Shown here piece after piece: positions 15,379 through 22,381 of a DNA stretch of 29,144 nucleotides. A program made the position numbers and the translations under genes. This stretch comes from JAPLYB01 sp964481435 (GTDB lineage: Archaea; Nanobdellota; Nanobdellia; Pacearchaeales; UBA284). Location: contig CAYZTH010000007.1 of NCBI GenBank assembly GCA_964481435.1, forward strand, positions 1 to 29,144, given 5' to 3'. Numbering within the stretch: the first letter of the stretch is position 1; every line of letters starts with the position of its first letter. The notes beneath the pieces were generated by a model. That model was not told the origin of the DNA and did not search any database. It worked only from the letters and a program-made list of their open reading frames with translations.

Positions 15379-16395
15379 ATGAGAACAATTCACCTCACTT
15401 ATTTTGTTCATGGAACAACCGCAGATAATGAAAAAGAGATTTCTTCTGGATGGAAAGATGTTGGATTATCCAAATTAGGAAAAGAGCAGTCTATTAAATT
15501 GATAGATCAAATTAAAAATAAGAAATTTGATGTTGTATTTTGTTCTGATTTGAAAAGGGCTGTTGAATCCGCGGAAATCACTTTTAATGGCGAAGTCCAA
15601 ATTATTAAGGATAAAAGACTTAGGGAGTGCAATTACGGTAAATTTAATGGATGCAAATCAGAGATAGTTGAACCGATGCAAGAAAAGTGTATTTTTGAAA
15701 GATTTCAGGATGGAGAAAGTTATGAAGATGTTAAAACAAGAATAAAAGAGTTTATTGATTTCTTGAAGGAAAATTACGAAGGAAAGTCCGTTGCCATTAT
15801 CGCCCATAAGGCGCCACAACTTGCTTTGGATGTTTTATTGAAAGGCAAGACATGGAAGCAAGCTTTTTTAGAAGACTGGAGGAAAAAGGGAAAATGGCAA
15901 CCTGGCTGGAATTACGAAATAGAAGAAGGTATAGATGAAAAAGATTTGAAGAAACTCGTGCAAGAGATTGTAAAAAAATCAAAAGATTTGAAAGATAAGC
16001 ATACTTCTGAAAAAGATGCCAAAGTTAATTATGCCTGCATATTCTGCCAGAGCAATGAGCAATTCAAGGAAATTATCGGGCTTGCGAAAAAGTTAGGGAA
16101 GATAATCGAAGAAACTCCGAAAGGCCCTCTATTTCATATCAAATCACTTGAAACAACATCAGGGAAGCTTCAGCTTCTCAAGATACGGAAGCCCGACGTG
16201 AAAAGGCCAGAGTTAGGAGACGCTGATTTCACTGTTTCAAATTATCCTGAATTTAAGAAAAAATATTTGTCAAAGAAGGGGTTCAAGATCATAATCCGAG
16301 AGAAATTTGAGATGATAGAACTTATTGACCCTGAATTTAATGCACTCGCATATTTCTCAAACCCTCCCTTGGATGAACAATTTGGGTTTTCCTAG
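15379..16395 (+). CDS. histidine-phosphatase-like protein fused to a conserved C-terminal domain
   Basis: A 338-aa protein. Residues 5-165 have the phosphoglycerate-mutase/histidine-phosphatase layout: FVHGTT (His11 as phospho-acceptor), CSDLKRA (Arg60), LRECNYG (acid Glu83) and IIAHK (His143). The usual RHG motif is VHG: the Arg before the catalytic His is Val10, which may weaken phosphate binding. A Lys-rich linker leads to a second domain (about 217-338) with FCQSNEQFKEI and FNALAYFSNPPL, which I do not recognise. The frame is open further upstream through tRNA-Leu, but the homologous start is the Met at 15379. No separate promoter is visible, so the gene probably depends on the tRNA-Leu transcript. 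The substrate is unknown. Confidence 0.72.
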   Translation: MRTIHLTYFVHGTTADNEKEISSGWKDVGLSKLGKEQSIKLIDQIKNKKFDVVFCSDLKRAVESAEITFNGEVQIIKDKRLRECNYGKFNGCKSEIVEPMQEKCIFERFQDGESYEDVKTRIKEFIDFLKENYEGKSVAIIAHKAPQLALDVLLKGKTWKQAFLEDWRKKGKWQPGWNYEIEEGIDEKDLKKLVQEIVKKSKDLKDKHTSEKDAKVNYACIFCQSNEQFKEIIGLAKKLGKIIEETPKGPLFHIKSLETTSGKLQLLKIRKPDVKRPELGDADFTVSNYPEFKKKYLSKKGFKIIIREKFEMIELIDPEFNALAYFSNPPLDEQFGFS

Positions 16396-16452
16396 ATTTT
16401 TCCATCATCTCGACGAGAATCTGCAAAAGGTTTAAAAATCTATCTACAGAAA

Positions 16453-16489
16453 GATTTATAAAGCATTTCCTTGTTTATTTTATAAATCT
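16453..16489 (+). promoter_or_regulatory. tfb: two candidate TATA boxes of the TFB gene
   Basis: GATTTATAAAG (16453-16463) and TTTTATAAATC (16479-16489) precede the TFB start at 16530 by about 67 and 41 nt to their ends. Both are farther from the start than at the leaderless genes nearby, suggesting a short untranslated leader. The pairing of two good boxes may reflect regulated or strong expression of the general factor. Confidence 0.4.
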
Positions 16490-16529
16490 TAAGGTTATAA
16501 TTCACCTTGATTTTACATAATTTTTTAAA

Positions 16530-17489
16530 ATGGCTTCAAAGTTTGTCAAAAAGTGTCCAGAGTGCGGTTCTGTAAATCTTGTTTATGACGAACAAAAAGG
16601 AGAAATCATATGCGGGGACTGTGGTCTAGTTGTTGAAGAGAAAATGATTGACCTTGGACAAGAATGGCAGCAATTCAGAGAGGGCGAGAAAAAGACAAGA
16701 GGCGGGGCTCCCTTAAGTATGCAGAAGTTTGATCAGGGCCTCACAACAAATGTCGGAGAAATCTCAGATATCTATCAACTAGGTTCAGAGAAGAAGATAA
16801 GGAAATTCTTTAGATTAAAGAAATGGCAGGAGAGAGTCTCAACTTCTATTGAAAGGAACTTAAGACTCGCCATGGCTGAACTAAGAAGAGTTGCCTCATT
16901 CTTGAACTTGCCTAACTTTGTCAAAGAAGAAGCTTCAAGAATCTATAACCTTGTTCTACAAAGAGGACTTGTAAGGGGAAGATCAATGGAATCTGTTGTT
17001 TCAGCATGTATCTATGCATCATGCAGAACCTATAGCATCCCAAGGACCCTGGATGAAATCTCGGCAGCTAGTGATGTTGAAAGAAAGGATATAGGAAGAA
17101 CCTACAGATTTATCACAAGAAAACTTAACTTGAAAATAACCCCTAGTGATCCAAAAGCATACATCGCTAGATTTGCATCAATCTTACATCTATCTCCAAA
17201 GACACAAAATGATGCTCTAAAAATTCTGAAGAAAGCAGAGAACTCTGAACTTACATCTGGTCGAGGTCCTGCAGGAATTGCAGCAGCAGCTCTATATGTT
17301 GCAGCTTTATTGAATGATGAAAGAAAGACTCAAAGAGAAGTTGCAGATGTTGCCGGAATAACAGAGGTCACAATCCGAAACAGATACAAAGAACTTCTTG
17401 ACAAGCTCGGAATAGAGGAGAAATTAAAGATAAAAGAACTCGAAGTTAAGACCGAGAAAGAGAAAGCAAAGAGAGAGAAAGAAAAGTAA
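16530..17489 (+). CDS. tfb: transcription initiation factor IIB (TFB)
   Basis: A 319-aa general transcription factor that bridges TBP bound at the TATA box and RNA polymerase. The N-terminal zinc ribbon has Cys9, Cys12, Cys28 and Cys31 (CPECG ... CGDCG). The B-reader/linker region follows with WQQFREGEKKTRGGAP and IRKFFRLKKWQERV. Two cyclin-fold repeats cover roughly 110-200 and 205-295, including the recognition segment TEVTIRNRYKELL. The tail is Lys/Glu-rich. The length and all domains are normal for archaeal TFB. The gene stands alone, with the phosphatase 134 nt upstream and RNase Z converging downstream. Confidence 0.97.
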   Translation: MASKFVKKCPECGSVNLVYDEQKGEIICGDCGLVVEEKMIDLGQEWQQFREGEKKTRGGAPLSMQKFDQGLTTNVGEISDIYQLGSEKKIRKFFRLKKWQERVSTSIERNLRLAMAELRRVASFLNLPNFVKEEASRIYNLVLQRGLVRGRSMESVVSACIYASCRTYSIPRTLDEISAASDVERKDIGRTYRFITRKLNLKITPSDPKAYIARFASILHLSPKTQNDALKILKKAENSELTSGRGPAGIAAAALYVAALLNDERKTQREVADVAGITEVTIRNRYKELLDKLGIEEKLKIKELEVKTEKEKAKREKEK

Positions 17490-17622
17490 TTCTCGGGAGT
17501 TCCTTTTGAGGTATGTTACAAGCTCACTCACTTTTTTGGAGTGCGCTCAAAAACTTTGTTTTTCTAGCACCTCTGCAAAAATTATCCAAAAGAAATAACC
17601 TTTTACTTATCTATTCTTAATT

Positions 17623-18519
17623 TTATAGATTGACCTTCATGAAGTCGTGTGCGATTTCAGAATTTTTGAACATTTTTTTAGTTTCATTTAGGACATCTTT
17701 CTGTCTAGCATTATATCTCTGGCTTATATGTGTCAAGATAAGCTTGTTGACCTTGGCTTTCTTTGCAATTATACCTAGTTGTTCTGCAGTAAGGTGTTTT
17801 CTTTCTAGAGCAAGTTTTTCCTCGGTTTTTAAGAAGCAAGCCTCCCCAATAAGAAAATCCGCTTCTTTTGCAGCATTTACGCAGTTTTCATTTATCATGG
17901 TATCCAAGATAAATGTAGCCTTTTTTTCGGGCACAATTTTTGAATAGTTTTCAACATTGATTGTTTTGCCCTTGAACTTGATTCTTCCTTTTTCTTTAAG
18001 GTCTTTAAGGATTGGTCCTGGCTGGATTCCAAGTTTCTTCAATTTTTCGATGTCCAGATTATACTTTTCTTTTTCAATGAAGTTGTATGCTAAACAAGGG
18101 GTTCCGTGGTTCATGCTATATGCCTCAAGTTGAATATCCTTGTCTTCAAAGAAGATGCCTCCTGAGATTTCATGGACCTCTACTTTGATTTTTTCTTGAA
18201 AAATGAACATCGATAGCATCTGTTCTACAAATCGCTTTGTATTTCTTGGGCCGTATATCTGGAGTGTTCTTGGATAATTTCCTAGAGCAAGACTCTGTAA
18301 AACTCCGGGCAAACCGAGAATGTGATCCCCGTGCCAGTGTGTAATCAAAATCTTTGTAAGTTTAAACAGATTTAATCCCGCAATTTTGAACTGTCTCTGT
18401 GTTCCTTCGCCACAATCAACAAGAATATTTTCAGCACCATGGCTGATCAAAAAAGAAGGTTGATTTCTTTCCTTGGTTGGGACTACATGACTTGTACCTA
18501 AAAAAGTTATATCTGCCAT
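17623..18519 (-). CDS. rnz: ribonuclease Z (tRNA 3'-processing endonuclease)
   Basis: A 298-aa metallo-beta-lactamase enzyme of the short RNase Z type that cuts pre-tRNA after the discriminator base. The zinc motif is THWHGDH (His61, His63, Asp65, His66), with the N-terminal FLGTSHVVPTKERN, DCGEGTQRQ at 35-43, and the C-terminal LTHISQRY. The start at 18519 fits a TATA-like box (TTTTAAAGG on the minus strand, about 18538-18546) 20-27 nt upstream. It is divergent from endA, placing two tRNA-processing enzymes side by side with a shared 108-nt intergenic region. Its substrates include the tRNAs in this window, whose genes do not encode CCA. Confidence 0.95.
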   Translation of the reverse strand: MADITFLGTSHVVPTKERNQPSFLISHGAENILVDCGEGTQRQFKIAGLNLFKLTKILITHWHGDHILGLPGVLQSLALGNYPRTLQIYGPRNTKRFVEQMLSMFIFQEKIKVEVHEISGGIFFEDKDIQLEAYSMNHGTPCLAYNFIEKEKYNLDIEKLKKLGIQPGPILKDLKEKGRIKFKGKTINVENYSKIVPEKKATFILDTMINENCVNAAKEADFLIGEACFLKTEEKLALERKHLTAEQLGIIAKKAKVNKLILTHISQRYNARQKDVLNETKKMFKNSEIAHDFMKVNL

Positions 18520-18627
18520 GAAATACTTGGTTTAAATCCTTTAAAATTGTTTTCCTGCGCTATATGCAATTAAAGAGGAGTATATTTCATAGAATAAGCT
18601 TTAAATACAAATAACCTATAATTAGAT

Positions 18628-19263
18628 ATGGCAACAAAGACTAAAATCAAGAAAGTAAAAAAAACGAAAAAACTAGTTGGAACTGTCCTAGAATTAGGAG
18701 AAAGGATTAAAGAACTAGAGAAAGAAGAAATGAATAAGAATAAGATTCCTCCATTTAAGGTATCAATATCCGGGGAGCATGTGGTAAGTAAAGATAAGAA
18801 AGCAATAGATCTGCATGGAGTAAGCCACTTCGGAGAGATTAAAGAAAAAAAAGTATACTACTCTTTGATTGAAGCGCTCTATCTTCTTGAAAGAAAGAAG
18901 TTGAATGTATACCTTAAAGGCAAGAAGCTTTCATTTGAAAAGTTTTTTGAAATGGCCTCAGATCTTGAACCGAATTTCTTTACAAGATTTTCTGTTTTCA
19001 AAGATATAAGGAACCGTGGTTATATTGTGAAAACTGCCCTGAAATTCGGAGCAGACTTTAGGGTCTATGACCGAGGTATAAGGCCAGGCCAAGACCATGC
19101 GAAATGGGTCCTATTTCCAGTCTATGAAACATCTAGCCTAACATGGCATGAATTTGCAGCAAAAAACAGGGTTGCTCACTCAACAAGAAAGAATCTTCTT
19201 ATTGCCATAGTAGATGAAGAAGGGGATTGCACTTATTATGAATGCAGATGGACTCGTCCTTAA
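18628..19263 (+). CDS. endA: tRNA-splicing endonuclease EndA
   Basis: A 211-aa subunit of the enzyme that removes introns from archaeal tRNA by cutting bulge-helix-bulge structures. The catalytic triad is Tyr147, His157 and Lys188, in VYDRGIRPGQDHAKW and AHSTRKNLL. The spacing of 10 and 31 residues is the same as in the single-domain archaeal enzymes. The size fits the homotetrameric type with an extra Lys-rich N-terminal extension of about 40 residues. The start fits a TATA box (CTTTAAATAC, about 18599-18608) about 20-29 nt upstream. The stop overlaps by 4 nt the stop of a convergent homing-endonuclease gene. Its presence supports splicing in this organism and is relevant to the tRNA D-loop insertions. 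Confidence 0.95.
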   Translation: MATKTKIKKVKKTKKLVGTVLELGERIKELEKEEMNKNKIPPFKVSISGEHVVSKDKKAIDLHGVSHFGEIKEKKVYYSLIEALYLLERKKLNVYLKGKKLSFEKFFEMASDLEPNFFTRFSVFKDIRNRGYIVKTALKFGADFRVYDRGIRPGQDHAKWVLFPVYETSSLTWHEFAAKNRVAHSTRKNLLIAIVDEEGDCTYYECRWTRP

Positions 19264-20366
19264 AGAGATTTCCATAAAATCCTATTTTTATAACCTGCCC
19301 TGAAAACTTTATCTTGGTGTTCTAATCTTTTCAATATCTGTAAGGTATAGCCTAAAGTAAATTTAACCTCATTTGCAACATCCAATGTCGTTTTTTGATG
19401 GTTATTCAAAAAACCCAGAATTTGATTATTGATCTTTTCAATTTGTCTTGTTCTTTGGGGTCTGCTTTTTGAGTGGATGGCTGCTTTTAGGTTCATTAAT
19501 TTTTTTGGATGCGCAAAAGAGATTTTTTTGTCAAATTCATTTAAGTATTTTCTTCTTATTGAAAAAGAAAAGTTTGTTGAATAAGGGTTATTTTCTTTTT
19601 TGGAGATTTTATTGGTTTGAATACCTACGCTTTCAGTTAAACGTTGTATCTCTTTGATAATGTTTAAGTTAGACATAGAAACGGCAAGATTTGTAGATAT
19701 TGTGCCTTCATCATCGAACAATGCTTGTAAAAAGGCAAATTGACAATCCTCGGAAGATTGAAAAATCTGCGATGGAACTTTATCAGGATAGGAAAATTTT
19801 ATTTCTAGTATATCTGCGAGAACATCTGTAATAATTTTTGGAAAATAGACCACGGGAATTTTTCCCATGATTCTTTCATAAACTTTCATTTTTCCAAAGA
19901 TATTTAGATCTTGTTTAAATTGGTTCCTTAATTCTGTGCAAGTATTAGCATAATAAGGTACCTTATTCCCTGGTGCTGAGCCATCCCCCATAACATGTGC
20001 AACAATCCTATAAAATGCGGGAGATTCAACGAAGGGTAATTTTGGATTTAGCACAGGGGTGCCCCTATTCTTCGCCTTAATTGAATAAATATTCTCTTCT
20101 ATTCTCTCTTTTAATTGATGGTCAATTAATGGAAAAGATTTTTTGAACACAGAAAGAGGGGTAGCTTGTGGATGTTTAATTCCCGATTTATGGCTATATC
20201 CTCGAGCATACTGTTTGACGGTTTTTTGGCTTATGCCCAAAAATTTTGCGTATGGCCTTTTTCCACCAACTTCCTTGAACATTCGACTGAAAAATTCTTC
20301 TCTAAACTGACGATTAAGTGAAATATATGTTGTATCCGGAAAGTCCCAAATATGCCACGTCTTCAT
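19260..20366 (-). CDS. LAGLIDADG homing endonuclease flanked by HTH domains
   Basis: A 368-aa protein with two LAGLIDADG-like helices: FYRIVAHVMGDG (118-129, Asp128) and FAFLQALFDDEG (210-221, Asp219/Glu220). The N-terminal part (about 35-60, KFLGISQKTVKQYARGYSHK) resembles a helix-turn-helix. The C-terminal 60 residues (RQIEKINNQILGFLNNHQKT and beyond) look like a winged helix. The start codon overlaps the stop of a 49-aa ribbon-helix-helix gene (ATGA, 20363-20366), so the two are translationally coupled. Its 3' end overlaps the end of endA by 4 nt in a convergent arrangement. It is free-standing, not within an intron or intein visible here. It may be a selfish gene or a captured regulator; the acidic residues suggest activity. 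Confidence 0.85.
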   Translation of the reverse strand: MKTWHIWDFPDTTYISLNRQFREEFFSRMFKEVGGKRPYAKFLGISQKTVKQYARGYSHKSGIKHPQATPLSVFKKSFPLIDHQLKERIEENIYSIKAKNRGTPVLNPKLPFVESPAFYRIVAHVMGDGSAPGNKVPYYANTCTELRNQFKQDLNIFGKMKVYERIMGKIPVVYFPKIITDVLADILEIKFSYPDKVPSQIFQSSEDCQFAFLQALFDDEGTISTNLAVSMSNLNIIKEIQRLTESVGIQTNKISKKENNPYSTNFSFSIRRKYLNEFDKKISFAHPKKLMNLKAAIHSKSRPQRTRQIEKINNQILGFLNNHQKTTLDVANEVKFTLGYTLQILKRLEHQDKVFRAGYKNRILWKSL

Positions 20367-20512
20367 TTTTTATTTTTTATATCAGAGGTCATAAAATTTT
20401 CAACTTGTTTAGAAATTATCAATCCCTTCTCTTTGCAATAGTTTTTATACTCTTCAATAATTTTTTCATTAATAGAAAGCGTTAATTTAGCATTCCCTTT
20501 CTTAGGTCCCAT
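20363..20512 (-). CDS. small ribbon-helix-helix (CopG/Arc-like) DNA-binding protein, 49 aa
   Basis: ATG at 20512..20510 and stop at 20365..20363 give a 49-residue protein, MGPKKGNAKLTLSINEKII to its Lys-rich end. The order beta strand (KLTLSIN), helix (EKIIEEYKNYCKEKG) and second helix (ISKQVENFMTSDI) is that of a ribbon-helix-helix regulator, which acts as a dimer whose strands read DNA. It overlaps the endonuclease start by 4 nt. A TATA box (ATTTAAAAA on the minus strand, about 20535-20543) is 23-31 nt upstream. Between box and start codon lie two TACGTA palindromes exactly one helical turn apart, a likely operator for autoregulation. Confidence 0.8.
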   Translation of the reverse strand: MGPKKGNAKLTLSINEKIIEEYKNYCKEKGLIISKQVENFMTSDIKNKK

Positions 20513-20534
20513 CTATACGTATAGGTACGTACCT
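20513..20534. promoter_or_regulatory. tandem palindromic operator of the RHH-endonuclease operon
   Basis: CTATACGTATAG (20513-20524) and AGGTACGTACCT (20523-20534) are two perfect 12-bp palindromes. They share the core TACGTA, with centres 10 bp apart. They directly abut the RHH start codon and the TATA box, covering the expected transcription start. Tandem dyads one turn apart are typical for ribbon-helix-helix repressors that bind as pairs of dimers. Confidence 0.75.
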
Positions 20535-20613
20535 TTTTAAATCTTTCCGCATCCTAAAAATAGTATATTTTCTATGACAATAAAGTATTTATATGTTCGA
20601 TGTTGAATTGAAC

Positions 20614-20979
20614 ATGGCAGAAAAAAGAAATGGTCTATCCTTGGGTCGCGGACTTTTTTATGTTTGTGCTGCAGCACTCATGGTTTTAGGATGTTATAAC
20701 TCAAGTTCCACTGAGACAATAAAAGGGCAGATTGTCGGTATTGGAGGTTATAGCGGCACTTATAGTATCGGACCGCATTATGGCGTTATAGTCAAAAGAG
20801 GAAATGAAACTTTTGATATTTCTGTACCTTTTGGGGATTCTAGTCTCGCAAAGAAAAATAGGGACATGGGGCATGGAAATCCTTCTAGTCCTCCGGATTC
20901 TATTGAAGCAGTTGTTCATAGAGAAGGATTTAAATTACTCAGGCCAGTATTAGTTGCAGATTCTCATAGAACTTGGTGA
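20614..20979 (+). CDS. small lipoprotein, 121 aa
   Basis: The signal peptide ends in a lipobox MVLGC, giving a mature lipoprotein of about 95 residues on the cell surface. The mature part is beta-rich, with GQIVGIGGYSGTYSIGPHYG and IVKRGNETFDISVPFG, resembling a small barrel or OB-like fold, but no family is recognised. The frame extends 7 codons upstream to 20593. The Met at 20614 is preferred because a TATA box (TTTATATG, about 20587-20594) then lies 20-27 nt upstream, whereas the earlier Met overlaps the box. It is divergent from the RHH-endonuclease operon, whose operator lies about 80 nt away. Confidence 0.65.
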   Translation: MAEKRNGLSLGRGLFYVCAAALMVLGCYNSSSTETIKGQIVGIGGYSGTYSIGPHYGVIVKRGNETFDISVPFGDSSLAKKNRDMGHGNPSSPPDSIEAVVHREGFKLLRPVLVADSHRTW

Positions 20980-21044
20980 GCATAAAAGATTTAGTGAAAG
21001 ACAAAGACAACAAATCTTTTATACTCTTATTTCTTATTATTTTT

Positions 21045-22061
21045 ATGTCTTTGAATATTGCAGAAAAAAAACCGATGGTGATAGAAATTCTTAGGAATAA
21101 AGGCCCATGCCTTCCTAGTCAGATATCCAGCGAAATCAAGCTTCAGCTTCTTTTTACCTCTGCCCTGTTATCAGAAATGGTTTCAGATAAATCCATCAGA
21201 TATAGCAACCTCAAAATAGGTGGCTCTCCTCTGTACTATCTTGCGGGTCAAGAATCAGCTCTTGAGAACTTCACGAAGCACTTGCATGGCAAGGAAAAAG
21301 AGGCCATGAATCTTCTAAAAGAAAAAGGAGTTCTGAATGAAACTGATCTCGAACCTGTTCAGAGAGTCTGTCTCGCAAATATAAGAGATTTTGCAGTTCC
21401 ACTTAAGTTTACATATAAAGATCAACAATTCACCTTTTGGCGCTTTTACCTCGTTTCTGAGGAAGAGGCAAGCAAGAAAATTGAGTCCTATTTTGCAAGC
21501 ATGCCCAAAATGCCAAAAGTAGAGACAGATAAGAAAATAGAGGAATTTGAGAAGCCAGATGAGATTCAAGAAGCTATCAAAAGACTTAAGGAAGAAAAAT
21601 CTATCAAGCCGTTACATCCAGTTGGCATTGATGAGAGACAAGAGTTTGAAGCAAGAGAAGCGAATAAGGAGGTAAAGATAGAAGTAAAAGAAGAGCAGAA
21701 GGTTCTGCATCCAGAGCTTCTTCATAAGAAAATAAAAAAGCGTACCCCCACGAAAAAGAAGAAGGATTTTACCTCAAAGGTCATTGATTATGTTAAAGAA
21801 AAAGAGATGTTAATCCTAAAGAACTTTGAAGATGATAATAAGGTCTGCGTAGCTGAGACAGAGTCAAAAATAGGCTCAATAAAATTCTTGGTCTTTGGTA
21901 TGAATAAAAAGTCCTTAAATGAATTTGACCTTAGCCTGGCCTATAGTGAAGGTCAGCAAGAGCGCTTGCCTGTTCTCTTAGTCACAAATGGTAAGCTCAC
22001 AAAGAAAGCTGAAGAATATCAAAAGAAGTTTGGAAACTATCTGATTGTTAATAAGATCTAA
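21045..22061 (+). CDS. winged-helix protein with possible nuclease-like C-terminal domain
   Basis: A 338-aa protein. Residues 1-80 look like a winged helix (MVIEILRNKGPCLPSQIS, then SALLSEMVSDKSIRYSNLKIGG, then a YYLAG wing), and a second helical module follows to about 150. A charged Lys/Glu linker (about 165-265) leads to a C-terminal alpha/beta domain with AETESKIGSIKFLVFG and LPVLLVTNGKLTKKAEEYQKK. Its strand-acid-strand layout recalls restriction-endonuclease-like folds, but a PD-(D/E)XK motif is not clear. The frame opens 24 codons earlier with TTG. The ATG at 21045 is preferred because TTTTATAC (21017-21024) lies 21-28 nt upstream. The role is unknown; DNA binding is the best inference. 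Confidence 0.65.
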   Translation: MSLNIAEKKPMVIEILRNKGPCLPSQISSEIKLQLLFTSALLSEMVSDKSIRYSNLKIGGSPLYYLAGQESALENFTKHLHGKEKEAMNLLKEKGVLNETDLEPVQRVCLANIRDFAVPLKFTYKDQQFTFWRFYLVSEEEASKKIESYFASMPKMPKVETDKKIEEFEKPDEIQEAIKRLKEEKSIKPLHPVGIDERQEFEAREANKEVKIEVKEEQKVLHPELLHKKIKKRTPTKKKKDFTSKVIDYVKEKEMLILKNFEDDNKVCVAETESKIGSIKFLVFGMNKKSLNEFDLSLAYSEGQQERLPVLLVTNGKLTKKAEEYQKKFGNYLIVNKI

Positions 22062-22113
22062 ATATAAAAGTCATAGGTAAGTTTTATAATTCTAAAATAA
22101 ACCTCCTTTTTCA

Positions 22114-22149
22114 GTGCCAAAATTTAGCAAGTTATGGCACAACGTTGTG
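22114..22149. repeat. nested inverted repeats upstream of tRNA-Gln
   Basis: GTGCCA (22114-22119) and TGGCAC (22135-22140) are complementary arms around a 15-nt spacer. CACAACGTTGTG (22138-22149) is a perfect 12-bp palindrome that overlaps the right arm. They lie in the 205-nt gap after the winged-helix gene. The function may be a terminator or an operator. Confidence 0.45.
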
Positions 22150-22202
22150 AAAAAGAATTAGATAATTTATTTACATAACTAAAAAAGAAGAAATAACAAA
22201 GT

Positions 22203-22210
22203 TTTTTAAA
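22203..22210 (+). promoter_or_regulatory. candidate TATA box of the tRNA-Gln transcript
   Basis: TTTTTAAA lies 57 nt before the tRNA, which would place initiation near 22232, at the start of the leader hairpin. No TATA-like sequence is seen at the closer spacing used by tRNA-Val and tRNA-Leu. Confidence 0.4.
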
Positions 22211-22230
22211 TTGGTTGGATTTCGAAATAG

Positions 22231-22259
22231 TAAGCATCTTAACCGCATTAAGATGCTTA
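22231..22259 (+). other. 12-bp perfect hairpin in the leader of tRNA-Gln
   Basis: TAAGCATCTTAA (22231-22242) pairs perfectly with TTAAGATGCTTA (22248-22259) around the loop CCGCA. It ends 7 nt before the first base of tRNA-Gln and probably starts at the transcription start. It could be a processing signal, an operator, or a small RNA made from the same precursor. Confidence 0.6.
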
Positions 22260-22266
22260 GAGATAT

Positions 22267-22371
22267 AGCCCCATAGTATAGCGGTCAAATTCTCTAAAAC
22301 AAGAGTTTTGAGAAGACTAAGTATGTTGGCCTTTGGAGCCAGCGACCCAGGTTCGAATCCTGGTGGGGCTA
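22267..22371 (+). tRNA. tRNA-Gln(UUG) with a 33-nt stem-loop in the D-loop
   Basis: The acceptor AGCCCCA pairs with TGGGGCT (22364-22370), with discriminator A at 22371. The T arm is CCAGG-TTCGAAT-CCTGG. The anticodon stem TTGGC/GCCAG encloses CTTTGGA with anticodon TTG at 22333-22335. The D stem pairs GTAT (22276-22279) with GTAT (22321-22324) using two wobble pairs. Between A21 (22287) and nt 22 (22321) are 33 extra bases forming a hairpin. This is the same position and nearly the same architecture as in tRNA-Val. It is either an intron at an unusual site or a retained D-loop extension. Confidence 0.9.
22288..22320 (+). other. D-loop insertion in tRNA-Gln, putative non-canonical intron
   Basis: In the precursor, GGTC of the D-loop (22283-22286) can pair with GACT (22315-22318). 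A 3-nt bulge AAA on the 5' side follows, then TTCTC/GAGAA (5 bp), a bulged T, AAAAC/GTTTT (5 bp) and an AAGA loop. The order 4-bp helix, 3-nt 5' bulge, 5-6-bp helix, single bulged T, inner helix is the same as in the tRNA-Val insertion, although the sequences differ. Confidence 0.6.
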
Positions 22372-22381
22372 TTCTCGCTTT

